A DNA stretch of 64,000 nt from Shewanella pneumatophori. Lineage in GTDB: Bacteria > Pseudomonadota > Gammaproteobacteria > Enterobacterales > Shewanellaceae. Shown in pieces: positions 27,099-38,461 of the stretch. Location: contig NZ_JAKILB010000001.1 in assembly GCF_023283895.1 (NCBI RefSeq), positions 310,001 to 374,000 on the forward strand, written 5' to 3'. The notes under the pieces were generated by a model that had not been told where the DNA came from, did no database searches, and saw only the letters and a program-made list of their open reading frames with translations. The position numbers were made by a program, and so were the translations under genes. Each line of letters begins with the position of its first letter. Positions within the stretch are counted from its first letter, which is position 1.

Positions 27099-28115
27099 TT
27101 ACTCTGTTGTTAGTTCACCAGCAATGGATACTTTCATGGCTGCGCGAATTTCATCAGGCGTCATATCGGTCGATAATAAATAGTGTAATTTGGTCAGCGC
27201 TGCTTCTGTTGTCATATCATAACCGCTTGTTACACCAGCTTCAGCTAATGCATTACCTGTAGCATAACCGTCCATATTAACCCGGCCTTGTAAGCACTGG
27301 GTCAAGTTAACAATCACAATTCCACGTTCATGGGCATCTTTTAGGGTTTTTAGTAACTCAGGAGTTTGCGGCGCATTGCCCACACCAAAGGTTAATAAGA
27401 TAAGTGCTTTAACTGGTTGCAAGAGGATGTTTGCGAAGATCTCAGTACTTATCCCTGGGTAGAGGGTGACAACGCCAATCGGTTGCGGACTGATTTTTGC
27501 GACTTCTAATTGTACATCTGGGTTGAACTTGGCACGCTGCCCTGCATGCCAGCGGATCTTAATACCGGCTTCCAATAGCAACGGGAAGTTTGGCGATGCA
27601 AAAGCGTTAAAACCATCTGCATGAGCTTTTGTCGTACGGTTGCCTCTAAATAACTTGTTATTGAAAAACAAGCAGACTTCAGCGACAGGGTAGTTAGCGG
27701 CAATATATAAGGCGTTCAGTAGGTTTGTTTGCCCGTCTGAGCGTAGCTGTGCTAATGGTATTTGAGAGCCCGTTACGATAACCGGTTTTTGAAGCCCTTG
27801 TAACATAAAAGACAGCGCAGCAGCGGTAAACGCCATCGTGTCGGTACCATGCAAGATCACAAAGCCATCGTACTGATCATATTTAGATTTGATGTCGTCA
27901 GCAATCATTTGCCAATCGGTTGGTTTCATATTCGCAGAATCAATTAACGGCGAATACTCACTAATGACAAAGTCGGGCATTTCGTCATGATAAAACTCTG
28001 GCATTGCTTGCACGCAACCAGTAAGAAAATTGGCAACAGGTGCAAAGCCATGCTCGGTTTTTTGCATACCGATTGTACCGCCAGTGTAGGCCACGTAGAT
28101 TGAACGTTTTGTCAT
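27099..28115 (-). CDS. ansA: Type I (cytoplasmic) L-asparaginase
   Basis: Hydrolyses asparagine to aspartate and ammonia. 338 residues, no signal peptide, matching E. coli AnsA. First catalytic Thr in YTGGTIGM at residue ~12, second triad HGTDTMAFTA (Thr-Asp, with the following Lys provided later), LRSDGQTNL, and NNKLFRGNRTTKAHADGFNAFASPN. RNLTQC-like stretch near the C-terminus (VNLTQCLQGRVNM) is the allosteric/oligomer region of type I enzymes. Single gene on the minus strand. Confidence 0.94.
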   Translation of the reverse strand: MTKRSIYVAYTGGTIGMQKTEHGFAPVANFLTGCVQAMPEFYHDEMPDFVISEYSPLIDSANMKPTDWQMIADDIKSKYDQYDGFVILHGTDTMAFTAAALSFMLQGLQKPVIVTGSQIPLAQLRSDGQTNLLNALYIAANYPVAEVCLFFNNKLFRGNRTTKAHADGFNAFASPNFPLLLEAGIKIRWHAGQRAKFNPDVQLEVAKISPQPIGVVTLYPGISTEIFANILLQPVKALILLTFGVGNAPQTPELLKTLKDAHERGIVIVNLTQCLQGRVNMDGYATGNALAEAGVTSGYDMTTEAALTKLHYLLSTDMTPDEIRAAMKVSIAGELTTE

Positions 28116-28515
28116 GTTTATTTGTCTTTTAGTTCTAGGGTTTAATTCTCGAGTATCGCGTAGGGTATTACCACGGTTATTACTAGAGCTGATAACTCAT
28201 ACTGATAGTTGCCTGTTACTCATATTTTGCCCGCGTAGGTAAAACGCAATGGCGGGATTATATACCTAAAGCAGGTAGTGCGTCAGTGGTAAAAATCAAT
28301 AATGCCAGCAATTGCCTGATAGCTAACTAGAAAGGCTTGAGCAATTGGTGTTGGGTCACATTTAATGTTTGGCGATTAATTGGTGTGAGCAGTTTATGGC
28401 TCAAAATTTATAGTGGTGATTGTAAGGCTGGCAGATAATTGACGAGTAAAGATTATTTTCGTAACAAAAAGCCCAGCGTTAAGCTGGGCTTGTAAACTAG
28501 CTGATAAGCTATGGA
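28116..28515. other. Intergenic region between ansA and sppA
   Basis: About 400 bases upstream of ansA. Contains the sppA terminator at 28466-28490; otherwise AT-rich with no clear promoter or repeat. Confidence 0.4.
28466..28490 (-). terminator. Terminator of sppA
   Basis: AGCCCAGC-gttaa-GCTGGGCT; on the minus strand it is followed by five T. Located 25 bases after the sppA stop codon. Confidence 0.85.
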
Positions 28516-30357
28516 TTAATAGTTGCAGGTATCGCAGTAAAGATAGACGCCGTTTGGATCATCAAATGATTTAAACTCATCAATAACTGCTGACCACTGG
28601 TTGATTAAGGCATCTACAGCACTCGATTGAGTTAATGTTTGCGGCATATAACTCGCAGCTGATGCAAACATCTCTTGCACAAACTGCTCTTGTGGAGTGA
28701 GTTCTCGTTCAATAACGTCAGTATCATATTGTTCGAGAGAGGCCATTTCAGCAGCTTTTGTTACTGCGTCCTGTAGTTCGCCTAAACCATCAACTAAACC
28801 CAGTTCAAGCGCTTTACGGCCTGTCCAGACACGACCTTGGGCAATATTATCGACTTGCTCTAATGTCATATCGCGCTCATTGGCTACTAGTGAAATAAAG
28901 TCATGGTATCCACGCTCGATATGGCGTTGTATTACAGCCTTTATTTGTGGCGAAAGTCCTTTGGTTGCTGAAAAGCCTGCCCAATCAGAAGTGCTTACAC
29001 CATCGGTATTCACACCTATGCTCGCAAGGGAGTCTTCAAAAGTGGTGATCATACCAAATATTCCAATTGACCCTGTTAGAGTCGTTGGCGTTGCATAGAT
29101 ATAATCAGCACTGGCTGAGATCCAGTATCCACCAGAGGCTGCGTAGCTACCCATGCTGACAATGACAGGTTTATTGGCAGCTTTTAGTGCTAATACTTCT
29201 TGTCTAATTTGCTCAGATGCAAATGCACTACCGCCAGGGCTATCAACGCGCAGAACAACGGCTTTAACTGAGTCGTCAAAACGCGCTTTTCTGAGTAGTT
29301 GAGAAGTACTTTCACCGCCAATTTGTCCAGCCGGTTGTGAGCCATTTAAGATATTACCTTTAGCAACGACAATGCCGACTTTGTCGTTTAAGCTCAGTAC
29401 TGGGTGAGTTTGGGTTACTGATAGGTAATCATAAAAATCAACATGCTTGTATGACTCTCCATCAGCAGACTTACCCACAGCATCAACCATAGTTAGTCTG
29501 AATTCTTCAGCTGATTTAAGGTCGTCAACCCATTTCATATTGACAGCCATTTCTGCTGACTGGCCATCTGTTTTATCAAGCTCAGCAAGGTATTGTTCAG
29601 CACTGAGTGATAGGTTGTTCGTTTCGATGTCGCGGTTTGCTGCAACGGTTGCAGCGTAGCTTTGCCATAAATCATTCAGTAATGTCAGGTTAGCTTCTTT
29701 TGCTGCTGCAGACATGTCGTCACGAATAAACGGTTCAACAGCTGACTTAAAGGTGCCTACACGGAAAACATGTGCATTGATCTTTAACTTCTCAAAGGCT
29801 GATTTAAAGTAAAGGCGATAACGACTTAAGCCTTCAATTTGCACACTGCCTTGTGGGTTTAGGTAGATTTTATCTGCGAAACTGGCAAGGAAATATTGGT
29901 TTTGACCATACCAATCGCCATTCGCCACAACTGTTTTGCCTGTTGCTTTAAATGCTTCTAGTGCATCACCAATGGATTGCAGCTTGCTCATGCCTGTACC
30001 ATTTAGCAGTGCTAAATCCAGAACAATCTGGCTGATCCTGTCATCTGCAGCAGCGTTATTAATTACACTAATTACATCTGCAAGCAGGATTTCTGCACTA
30101 CCATCGGCCTCGTTGCCACTTTTCATTGCAGCTTCTATCGGGTCAACTTGACGTTTTTGATCGACTATAACCCCGGCCAAATTTAAGACTAGAGCAGAAC
30201 CATCTTCAACTTGAATGGTGTCTTCGCTGGCTAAACTTACAATGATAATCGCAATCAAACCAAAGAAAATAAGGTTAATAAATAGCTTTCTAAAACCATT
30301 AATGATATTCCAACTGAGTAGGAATATCCGTTTGAAAATTGAGGGTTTAGTGGACAT
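28516..30357 (-). CDS. sppA: Signal peptide peptidase SppA (protease IV), 67K type
   Basis: Inner-membrane Ser/Lys protease degrading cleaved signal peptides. 613 residues: one N-terminal membrane segment (about 25-45), then two tandem peptidase-like domains as in E. coli SppA (618). The N-terminal half supplies the lysine (LASFADKIYLNPQG) and the C-terminal half the serine (MGSYAASGGYWIS); also conserved are VDSPGGSAFASEQIR and TGSIGIFGM. The extreme C-terminus carries a short YCDTCNY tail with two cysteines that I do not recall from E. coli. Single gene, own terminator. Confidence 0.94.
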   Translation of the reverse strand: MSTKPSIFKRIFLLSWNIINGFRKLFINLIFFGLIAIIIVSLASEDTIQVEDGSALVLNLAGVIVDQKRQVDPIEAAMKSGNEADGSAEILLADVISVINNAAADDRISQIVLDLALLNGTGMSKLQSIGDALEAFKATGKTVVANGDWYGQNQYFLASFADKIYLNPQGSVQIEGLSRYRLYFKSAFEKLKINAHVFRVGTFKSAVEPFIRDDMSAAAKEANLTLLNDLWQSYAATVAANRDIETNNLSLSAEQYLAELDKTDGQSAEMAVNMKWVDDLKSAEEFRLTMVDAVGKSADGESYKHVDFYDYLSVTQTHPVLSLNDKVGIVVAKGNILNGSQPAGQIGGESTSQLLRKARFDDSVKAVVLRVDSPGGSAFASEQIRQEVLALKAANKPVIVSMGSYAASGGYWISASADYIYATPTTLTGSIGIFGMITTFEDSLASIGVNTDGVSTSDWAGFSATKGLSPQIKAVIQRHIERGYHDFISLVANERDMTLEQVDNIAQGRVWTGRKALELGLVDGLGELQDAVTKAAEMASLEQYDTDVIERELTPQEQFVQEMFASAASYMPQTLTQSSAVDALINQWSAVIDEFKSFDDPNGVYLYCDTCNY

Positions 30358-30512
30358 TAGCCACTCCTTTGTCGCTTAGATATGACAATGCTAACTGAAA
30401 TCTAGTTGGAAAGGAAAACTCAATTGTAAACGAATCTATTAACAGCTTTGTTGAGCTTATTCTTTACACAAGGTATGCTGGATTAAATCACTTGTTTAAA
30501 AAGGATGTTTGA

Positions 30513-32528
<2,016 letters not shown>

Positions 32529-32550
32529 ACTTTGAAAAGTCGCTAAAAGG

Positions 32551-32586
32551 AAACCTGCTGAGGCTTTATGTATTAGCAGGTTTTTT
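32551..32586 (+). terminator. Terminator of fadH
   Basis: AACCTGCT-N15-AGCAGGTT with a T6 run. Confidence 0.82.
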
Positions 32587-32645
32587 ATTGGCTTAACTAT
32601 ATACATAAAATCACATTCGTTTCACAATTACATGGCTAAGATGCA

Positions 32646-32676
32646 AATACTGTTTCTCAGTATGTACTACAGTATT
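32646..32676. repeat. Inverted repeat AATACTGT-N15-ACAGTATT upstream of the OB-fold protein gene
   Basis: Perfect 8-bp arms about 50 bases before the ATG at 32724, in a promoter position. Could be a regulator site; it does not fit a LexA box spacing. Confidence 0.4.
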
Positions 32677-32723
32677 AATGACTAATGTTGACATGAGAAT
32701 TCATCTACTAAGGAAATAATCCT

Positions 32724-33086
32724 ATGAAAAGAGCCGTATTAATAATTGGTTTGTTAATTGGATCATCAAGTGTTTTTGCTACACCGAGTCCTGAAAAAAC
32801 GGGCGGATTTATTGGGCCAAGCAATGTGAGTGTTAAGACTGTTGCAGTTGCTTTAGAAGCTAAGGACGATACTCAAGTGCTACTGACTGGCTATATTACT
32901 GCGGGTTTAGGTAACGAAGAATATAAATTCAAAGACAATACTGGTGAAATCATTATTGAAATTGATGATCAAGATTGGAATGGCGTAGAGGCAACTCCTG
33001 AGACCAAAGTCGTTCTACAGGGGGAAGTCGATAGCGGCTGGTCTTATACGGTAATCGACGTGGATACGATTAAACTCGCTAAATAA
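32724..33086 (+). CDS. YgiW/YdeI-type periplasmic OB-fold (BOF) protein
   Basis: 120 residues with a clean signal peptide MKRAVLIIGLLIGSSSVFA. The mature domain matches the bacterial OB-fold family: GGFIGPSNVSVKTVAVALEAKDD, VLLTGYITAGLGNEEYKFKD, GEIIIEIDDQDWNG, and VVLQGEVDSGW. E. coli YgiW and YdeI are stress-induced periplasmic proteins linked to peroxide and antimicrobial peptide tolerance; this role is carried over by inference. Single gene with an inverted repeat in its promoter region. Confidence 0.87.
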   Translation: MKRAVLIIGLLIGSSSVFATPSPEKTGGFIGPSNVSVKTVAVALEAKDDTQVLLTGYITAGLGNEEYKFKDNTGEIIIEIDDQDWNGVEATPETKVVLQGEVDSGWSYTVIDVDTIKLAK

Positions 33087-33399
33087 TAGAGCCTAAAGAA
33101 TGGTCGTCACTAAGCATGACGACATAAAAAGCAATATTTAGCTGAGGTTTATAGGCCCGTTTTAACCCTATTTGTGAAACTAGTGTAAAAGCCCATTAAA
33201 GATTAATGGGCTTTGTACCAATATTACTTCGTTAATATGGCCTGTCCTGGCTAGCTAGTTTTAAATTTAAGGATTTCAGTACTTCAGTACTTAAAGACTT
33301 TTGGAACTGGAAGACAAACCTATCTAAAATCGAATATATGTTTGTTAAGTTTAACCAAGATGTAAACGATTGAGCTAATAATTAGAGTTTAATTTTGGC
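33087..33399. other. Convergent intergenic region
   Basis: Contains a terminator at 33187-33214 and a short tandem duplication TTCAGTAC x2 at 33275-33290. No gene seen. Confidence 0.45.
33187..33214. terminator. Terminator between OB-fold gene and nrd operon
   Basis: AAAGCCCATTAA-aga-TTAATGGGCTTT, perfect 12-bp stem. The T-run is better on the minus strand, so it may mainly end the nrd transcript. Confidence 0.7.
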
Positions 33400-33816
33400 T
33401 CAGTCTTGTACTTGGGTGTTGGCAGAAACCACTTCGCTGTTAACACCTGGTGTAATAGTAGGTTGCGGAGTGGCTACACGCACTACAACTTCAGCACCTT
33501 CAGCTGAAAGCGCTAAATCGATGTCTCCATCAGGTATGCAGCAGCAGGGCAGGCACTCATCCGCTTCTAGTTCGACTAAAGGCTCTTTAATATAAGTAAC
33601 ACTACCGCTTTTGACTTTAGTTTTGCATTGCCCGCAAAAGCCACTGCGACATTCGGAGAATATTTTCACTTTCTTTTGCTCTAGTGCTTCAAGCAAAGTT
33701 AGGTGCTGCTGATTGAACAGCAGCACGGGCATGCCTTGAAGGCTCACAATCGGAGCCTTCTTAAAGCTTGCTTGACTAAAGTTGACAGGTTTAAAGGTCA
33801 AAGTCTGCGAACTCAT
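33400..33816 (-). CDS. yfaE: Class I ribonucleotide reductase maintenance ferredoxin (YfaE)
   Basis: Plant-type [2Fe-2S] ferredoxin that reactivates the diferric-tyrosyl cofactor of NrdB. Cysteine motif CRSGFCGQC plus the later LPCCC is the YfaE pattern. E. coli YfaE has 84 residues; this one has an extra C-terminal tail of about 40. The start is uncertain: ATG 33816 overlaps the nrdB end by 26 bases, while a GTG at 33747 has a good AGAAGG 8 bases upstream and would give a product closer to the family length. Third gene of nrdA-nrdB-yfaE. Confidence 0.88.
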   Translation of the reverse strand: MSSQTLTFKPVNFSQASFKKAPIVSLQGMPVLLFNQQHLTLLEALEQKKVKIFSECRSGFCGQCKTKVKSGSVTYIKEPLVELEADECLPCCCIPDGDIDLALSAEGAEVVVRVATPQPTITPGVNSEVVSANTQVQD

Positions 33817-34921
33817 CTTCGTCGATTGAAGAATCGATTTGACCGACAAGGTAAGAAGAGACTTCTACTTCTTGTGGTGCGACCTGCACTGAATCACTTT
33901 CTAACCAGTTCTTCATCCATGGTAGTGGGTTACTCTTTTCTTCATAAGGAGAGGCAAGATTAACTGCTTTCATGCGCTCGTTAGTGATGTATTCAACATA
34001 TTGGCAAAGAATGTGTTCATTTAGACCAATCATTGAGCCATCTTTGAATAGGTATTTCGCCCATTCTTTTTCTTGCTCAGCGGCTTTAACGAAAATATCA
34101 ATGGCAGTTTGCTCACACTCTTTCGCGATTTCAGCCATTTCAGGATCGTCTTTACCAGCGTGCATGATCTTTAAGATATGTTGGGTGCTGTTAAGGTGCA
34201 ATGCTTCATCACGTGCAATCAGACGGATGATTTTGGCATTACCTTCCATCACTTTGCGCTCTGCAAAAGCAAAAGAGCAAGCAAAACTGACATAGAAACG
34301 AATCGCTTCAAGTACGTTTACTGACACCATGCACAGGTACAGTGCTTTCTTGATTGCGCGCTTAGTGACCTCAATCACTTCGCCATCAATTTCATGATTG
34401 CCTTCACCATGTAGGTGATACGCTTGGCTTAACTTGATTAAATCATCGTAATAGTTAGCGATATCGCTTGCACGCTTTAAGATCTCTTCGTTCTCTACAA
34501 TGTCATCAAAAACAATAGACGGATCATTAACGATATTACGAATAATATGCGTGTAAGAACGCGAGTGAATCGTCTCAGAGAAAGACCAAGTTTCAATCCA
34601 AGTTTCTAACTCTGGCAGAGATACTAGCGGCAAAAATGCAACGTTTGGAGAACGGCCTTGAATTGAGTCAAGTAGTGTTTGATATTTAAGGTTTGAGATG
34701 AAAATGTGCTTTTCATGCTCAGGTAGAGCAGCGTAATCGATTTTATCGCGGCTAACGTCGACTTCTTCTGGGCGCCAGAAGAATGAAAGTTGCTTTTCAA
34801 TTAGCTTTTCAAAAACTTCATATTTTTGTTGATCATAACGCGCGACGTTTACTGATTGCCCAAGAAACATAGGCTCTAGCATTGCGTTGTTTGGAGTTTG
34901 ACAAAATGTTGAATAGGCCAT
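33791..34921 (-). CDS. nrdB: Ribonucleoside-diphosphate reductase class Ia, beta subunit
   Basis: 376 residues, carries the diiron-tyrosyl radical. Iron ligands and radical neighbourhood are visible: [58 protein letters not shown] (Glu and His ligands). The C-terminal tail EDEFADFDL provides the docking peptide for NrdA. Same length as E. coli NrdB. It lies 72 bases after nrdA, with a strong GC hairpin between them. Confidence 0.96.
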   Translation of the reverse strand: MAYSTFCQTPNNAMLEPMFLGQSVNVARYDQQKYEVFEKLIEKQLSFFWRPEEVDVSRDKIDYAALPEHEKHIFISNLKYQTLLDSIQGRSPNVAFLPLVSLPELETWIETWSFSETIHSRSYTHIIRNIVNDPSIVFDDIVENEEILKRASDIANYYDDLIKLSQAYHLHGEGNHEIDGEVIEVTKRAIKKALYLCMVSVNVLEAIRFYVSFACSFAFAERKVMEGNAKIIRLIARDEALHLNSTQHILKIMHAGKDDPEMAEIAKECEQTAIDIFVKAAEQEKEWAKYLFKDGSMIGLNEHILCQYVEYITNERMKAVNLASPYEEKSNPLPWMKNWLESDSVQVAPQEVEVSSYLVGQIDSSIDEDEFADFDL

Positions 34922-34940
34922 TTTTCTATCTTCCGATAAC

Positions 34941-34955
34941 GGGGGCTGCGCCCCC
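34941..34955 (-). repeat. GC-rich hairpin between nrdA and nrdB
   Basis: GGGGGC-tgc-GCCCCC, six G-C pairs, in the 72-base nrdA-nrdB gap and without a T-run. Such intercistronic hairpins can stabilise the upstream part of an mRNA or set different subunit levels. Confidence 0.6.
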
Positions 34956-34993
34956 TTAAATTAACGTTTAATACTAATGATTAATATCTTGGG

Positions 34994-37282
34994 TTAGATC
35001 TTACATGCGCCGCCAGCGCAACTGTCATCTTCTTTCTCAATGGCAGTGATATCGTCATGACTATCTGAAGCCCCATCACGAGTATTGTGATAGTAAAGTG
35101 TCTTCACACCATATTTGTAAGCGGTTAATAAGTCTTTTAACAGTACCTTCATAGGTACGCGACCACCTTCAAAACGAGTCGGGTCGTAGTTGGTATTAGC
35201 TGAAATCGACTGATCGACGAACTTCTGCATTAAACCAACTAGCTGCAAATAACCATCGTTATTTGGCATTTGCCATAATAGCTCGTAGCTATATCGGTAC
35301 TTTTCAAAATCAGGTACCACTTGCTTTAACTGACCATCTTTACTGGCTTTAACACTGATTAAACCGCGTGGAGGCTCAATACCGTTTGTAGCGTTAGAGA
35401 TCTGTGAAGAGGTCTCTGATGGCATTAGTGCTGAAAGCGTCGAGTTACGTAAACCGTGCGTTTTAATTTCTTCACGTAATGTTTCCCAATCAAGGTGTAA
35501 TGGCTCATCACAAATCTTGTCTAGGTCACGCTTATAAGTGTCAATAGGCAAAATACCTTTAGCATAAGTTGTCTCATGGAAAGCAGGGCAAGCGCCTTGT
35601 TCTTGAGCTAGCTTCATTGACGCTTTCAATAGATAGTATTGAATCGCTTCAAATGTCTTATGGGTAATGCCGTTTGCTGAACCATCGGAGTAACGCACAC
35701 CTTCTTTTGCTAAGTAGTTAGCAAAGTTAATCACACCGATACCTAAAGTACGGCGGTTCATCGACGCTTTCTTTGCCGAGATGATAGGGTAATCTTGATA
35801 ATCGAGTAGGTTATCAAGCGCACGCACAGCTAGATCGGCCAGTGGTTCAAGCTCTTCTAATTTCTTAATCGCACCTAAGTTAAGTGCTGACAGTGTACAA
35901 AGTGCAATTTCACCCTCTGGGTCGTTAATGTTATTTAACGGCTTCGTTGGCAATGCAATCTCCAGACACAAGTTAGACTGACGAACAGGCGCTACTTTAG
36001 AGTCAAATGGGCTGTGAGTGTTGCAGTGATCCACGTTCTGAATGTAGATACGACCTGTAGAGGCGCGCTCTTGCATCATCAGTGAGAACAACTCAACCGC
36101 TTTGATCTGCTTTTTGCGGATGCTCGGGTCAGCTTCATACTTAAGATATAGACGCTCAAACTCTTGTTGATCTTCAAAGAATGCATCGTACATACCAGGT
36201 ACGTCTGATGGGCTGAATAAGCTTATCATGCCACCTTGAACTAAACGCTGGTACATAACCTTGTTGATTTGTACGCCGTAATCTAAGTGACGAATACGGT
36301 TGTCATCTACACCACGGTTATTCTTAAGTACTAATAGTGATTCAACTTCAAGATGCCACATTGGGTAGAATAGGGTAGCAGCACCACCACGAACGCCGCC
36401 TTGAGAACAAGACTTAACCGCTGTTTGGAAGTACTTATAAAATGGTAAGCAACCTGTATGGAATGCTTCACCACCGCGAATAGGGCTACCTAACGCACGA
36501 ATACGACCCGCATTGACACCAATGCCGGCGCGCTGTGATACGTATTTTACGATTGACGATGATGTGGCATTAATTGAATCTAAGCTGTCACCACATTCAA
36601 TCAGTACACATGAGCTGAACTGACGCGTAGGGGTACGCACACCCGCCATGATTGGTGTTGGCAGTGAGATCTTAAATGTCGATGTCGCATCGTAGAAGTC
36701 TTTAACATACTGAAGACGCGTGTCTTTTGGATACTTAGCAAATAGACAAGCTGCCACTAAGATATATAGGAACTGCGCGCTTTCATAAATTTCATGACTC
36801 ACACGGTTTTGAACAAGGTATTTACCTTCTAGCTGCTTAACTGCGGCGTAAGAGAAGTTCATATCTCGCCAATGATCGATGTAACTATCTAATATATCGA
36901 TCTCTTCTTTGCTGTAGTCTTCTAGAATATGTTGGTCGTACTTACCAAGCTCTACTAATTTCACTACATGATCGTAAAGCTTAGGCGGCTCAAATTGGCC
37001 AAAAGCTTTCTTACGTAAGTGGAACACAGCGAGGCGTGCAGACAAAAACTGATAATCTGGTGATTCAGGAGAAATTAAGTCTGCAGCGGCTTTAATGATA
37101 GTCTCATGGATGGCTTCAGTGGCAATGCCGTCAAAAAATTGTAGGTGAGAACGTAGCTCAACTTCTGAAACAGAGACATTGTTTAATCCCTTTGCCGCCC
37201 ATTCAATAACGCGATGGATTTTGTCGAGATCGATCGTCTCACGTTCGCCACTACGTTTTGTGACTGTCATATTGCTATTCAT
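34994..37282 (-). CDS. nrdA: Ribonucleoside-diphosphate reductase class Ia, alpha subunit
   Basis: Catalytic large subunit, 762 residues, like E. coli NrdA (761). N-terminal ATP-cone (TKRSGERETIDLDKIHRVIEWAAKG) for dATP inhibition; substrate-site cysteine in RQFSSCVLIECGDS; radical-site block NLCLEIALPTKP and LCTLSALNLG (Cys 439 equivalent); PSETSSQISNATNG; C-terminal redox CAGGACKI. Makes dNDPs from NDPs with NrdB. Two NrdR-like boxes and a DnaA-like box lie upstream. Confidence 0.97.
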   Translation of the reverse strand: MNSNMTVTKRSGERETIDLDKIHRVIEWAAKGLNNVSVSEVELRSHLQFFDGIATEAIHETIIKAAADLISPESPDYQFLSARLAVFHLRKKAFGQFEPPKLYDHVVKLVELGKYDQHILEDYSKEEIDILDSYIDHWRDMNFSYAAVKQLEGKYLVQNRVSHEIYESAQFLYILVAACLFAKYPKDTRLQYVKDFYDATSTFKISLPTPIMAGVRTPTRQFSSCVLIECGDSLDSINATSSSIVKYVSQRAGIGVNAGRIRALGSPIRGGEAFHTGCLPFYKYFQTAVKSCSQGGVRGGAATLFYPMWHLEVESLLVLKNNRGVDDNRIRHLDYGVQINKVMYQRLVQGGMISLFSPSDVPGMYDAFFEDQQEFERLYLKYEADPSIRKKQIKAVELFSLMMQERASTGRIYIQNVDHCNTHSPFDSKVAPVRQSNLCLEIALPTKPLNNINDPEGEIALCTLSALNLGAIKKLEELEPLADLAVRALDNLLDYQDYPIISAKKASMNRRTLGIGVINFANYLAKEGVRYSDGSANGITHKTFEAIQYYLLKASMKLAQEQGACPAFHETTYAKGILPIDTYKRDLDKICDEPLHLDWETLREEIKTHGLRNSTLSALMPSETSSQISNATNGIEPPRGLISVKASKDGQLKQVVPDFEKYRYSYELLWQMPNNDGYLQLVGLMQKFVDQSISANTNYDPTRFEGGRVPMKVLLKDLLTAYKYGVKTLYYHNTRDGASDSHDDITAIEKEDDSCAGGACKI

Positions 37283-37399
37283 TAAAGATAGACCTTGGTT
37301 TTTATATTTATGAAAGTGACCTGTTCAGGTTCACCGTACGTTTCCCTGTAAACAAACAGTTTTAACCGTAAAAACGGAGAGTTCCTTTTTGTTGACACA

Positions 37400-37415
37400 A
37401 ACGACTAAATAGTGC
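37400..37415. promoter_or_regulatory. Weaker NrdR-box-like site
   Basis: A 16-mer sharing 10 positions with the NrdR consensus (its TAGTG end is good), 33 bp from the strong box, about three helical turns, which is the usual geometry of paired NrdR boxes. Confidence 0.4.
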
Positions 37416-37432
37416 CTGTTTAAGTCTCTCAC

Positions 37433-37448
37433 ACACAATATATGGTGT
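37433..37448. promoter_or_regulatory. NrdR box upstream of nrdA
   Basis: ACACAATATATGGTGT, nearly the ideal palindromic NrdR box (ACACWATATATWGTGT). NrdR is the ATP/dATP-sensing repressor of ribonucleotide reductase genes. About 150 bases upstream of the nrdA start. Confidence 0.8.
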
Positions 37449-37517
37449 TTTTAGATTTAATAGCTACAAGATAGTGAGGTTGTCAGTTTTTTGCAAGTGG
37501 GAATTTAGGGGACAAGT

Positions 37518-37526
37518 TGTGGATAT
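37518..37526. promoter_or_regulatory. DnaA-box-like site upstream of nrdA
   Basis: TGTGGATAT, one mismatch from the inverse DnaA box TGTGGATAA. E. coli nrdAB is also controlled by DnaA; a single 9-mer is weak evidence. Confidence 0.4.
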
Positions 37527-37578
37527 CTTGAGGATAATCGAGCCTGTTAGTAATGGCTAACCGTTAAAGCTTGTTTTG

Positions 37579-37616
37579 ATTTGATTTCCTCGTTGGTGAG
37601 GATTATTTAATCAAAT
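37579..37616. repeat. Imperfect hairpin preceding the gph terminator
   Basis: Outer arms ATTTGATT/AATCAAAT and inner arms TCCTC/GAGGA, directly abutting the long terminator hairpin at 37617. Confidence 0.5.
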
Positions 37617-37668
37617 AAAAAGATCGTTTAGATCGCAGTTTAGTTGAGCGATCTGAAACGATCTTTTT
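37617..37668 (-). terminator. Long terminator hairpin of the ubiG-gph operon
   Basis: AAAAAGATCGTTTAGATCG pairs with CGATCTGAAACGATCTTTTT with a single bulged G and a 13-base loop. A/T runs on both sides; placed 125 bases after the gph stop. Confidence 0.8.
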
Positions 37669-37792
37669 TAATCCGTTTGTATGATAAATGACAGGCTTCA
37701 AAACTGTTGTTGTAAATGTGTGCTAAGTCTCACTAAAAACAACAAATTTTGCCTCCTTAAATTACTTAACATTAACGCGATTAGTTGCCGGT

Positions 37793-38461
37793 TTATTTAA
37801 AAAAGTCAGCGAGATCGTCGCCTGTTGCAAAACAAATATCTGCAGGCCATGTATCTGGTGTATCAGTTGAGCTGATATAACCCCATAGCGCTAGGCCAGA
37901 AAGCATACCAGCAGACTTCGCGGCAACTAAATCACGCTCTGCATCACCAAGATACAGAATATGCTCAGGAGCAATATCAAGCTGCTGTGCGCCTAAAAAC
38001 ATAGGTGCAGTATGCGGTTTAGAATGCAAAGTCGTGTCACCACTTACAATCGCAGGCATATTAGCAGTCAATTCAAGTTTATTGAGTAATGGTCGACTAA
38101 ATCTTGCGGGTTTGTTAGTAATAACGCCATAGGGGATAGCCTGCTGAGTTAACCGTTGAAGGAGCAGTTCTATTCCTGGAAATAACTGGCAATTATCGCC
38201 GTTAATTTGCTGGTAATGATCAAATAATGATTGCTGCAAATCAGCTAGCTGCTCATCCTTAACATCGGGAAGGGCCGTTTTAATCATGGCAATACTGCCA
38301 TGAGACGCGCTTGCACGTAGAGCCTCAAATGCAACTTGTGGATAGCCATTTGCTTGCAGAGTCATATTAAGCGCTGCAATCATATCCGGGGCGGTATCAG
38401 CAAGTGTGCCGTCTAGATCAAATAGCACACCTTTTACTTGGCTAGCTATAACCTTAGTCAT
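37793..38461 (-). CDS. gph: Phosphoglycolate phosphatase (HAD family)
   Basis: 222-residue HAD hydrolase: motif [17 protein letters not shown], cap domain, motif [12 protein letters not shown] with conserved Thr, motif [22 protein letters not shown]. Removes the phosphate of 2-phosphoglycolate from DNA repair and metabolism. The ATG overlaps the end of ubiG by 8 bases, so the pair forms an operon; the ubiG-gph link is common in gammaproteobacteria. Confidence 0.9.
   Translation of the reverse strand: MTKVIASQVKGVLFDLDGTLADTAPDMIAALNMTLQANGYPQVAFEALRASASHGSIAMIKTALPDVKDEQLADLQQSLFDHYQQINGDNCQLFPGIELLLQRLTQQAIPYGVITNKPARFSRPLLNKLELTANMPAIVSGDTTLHSKPHTAPMFLGAQQLDIAPEHILYLGDAERDLVAAKSAGMLSGLALWGYISSTDTPDTWPADICFATGDDLADFFK

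Larger units (their letters stand above)
37283..37792. other. nrdA upstream region and gph downstream region
   Basis: 510 bases holding the nrdA regulatory sites (37400-37448, 37518-37526) and, on the gph side, two stacked hairpins (37579-37668). Described separately. Confidence 0.6.
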
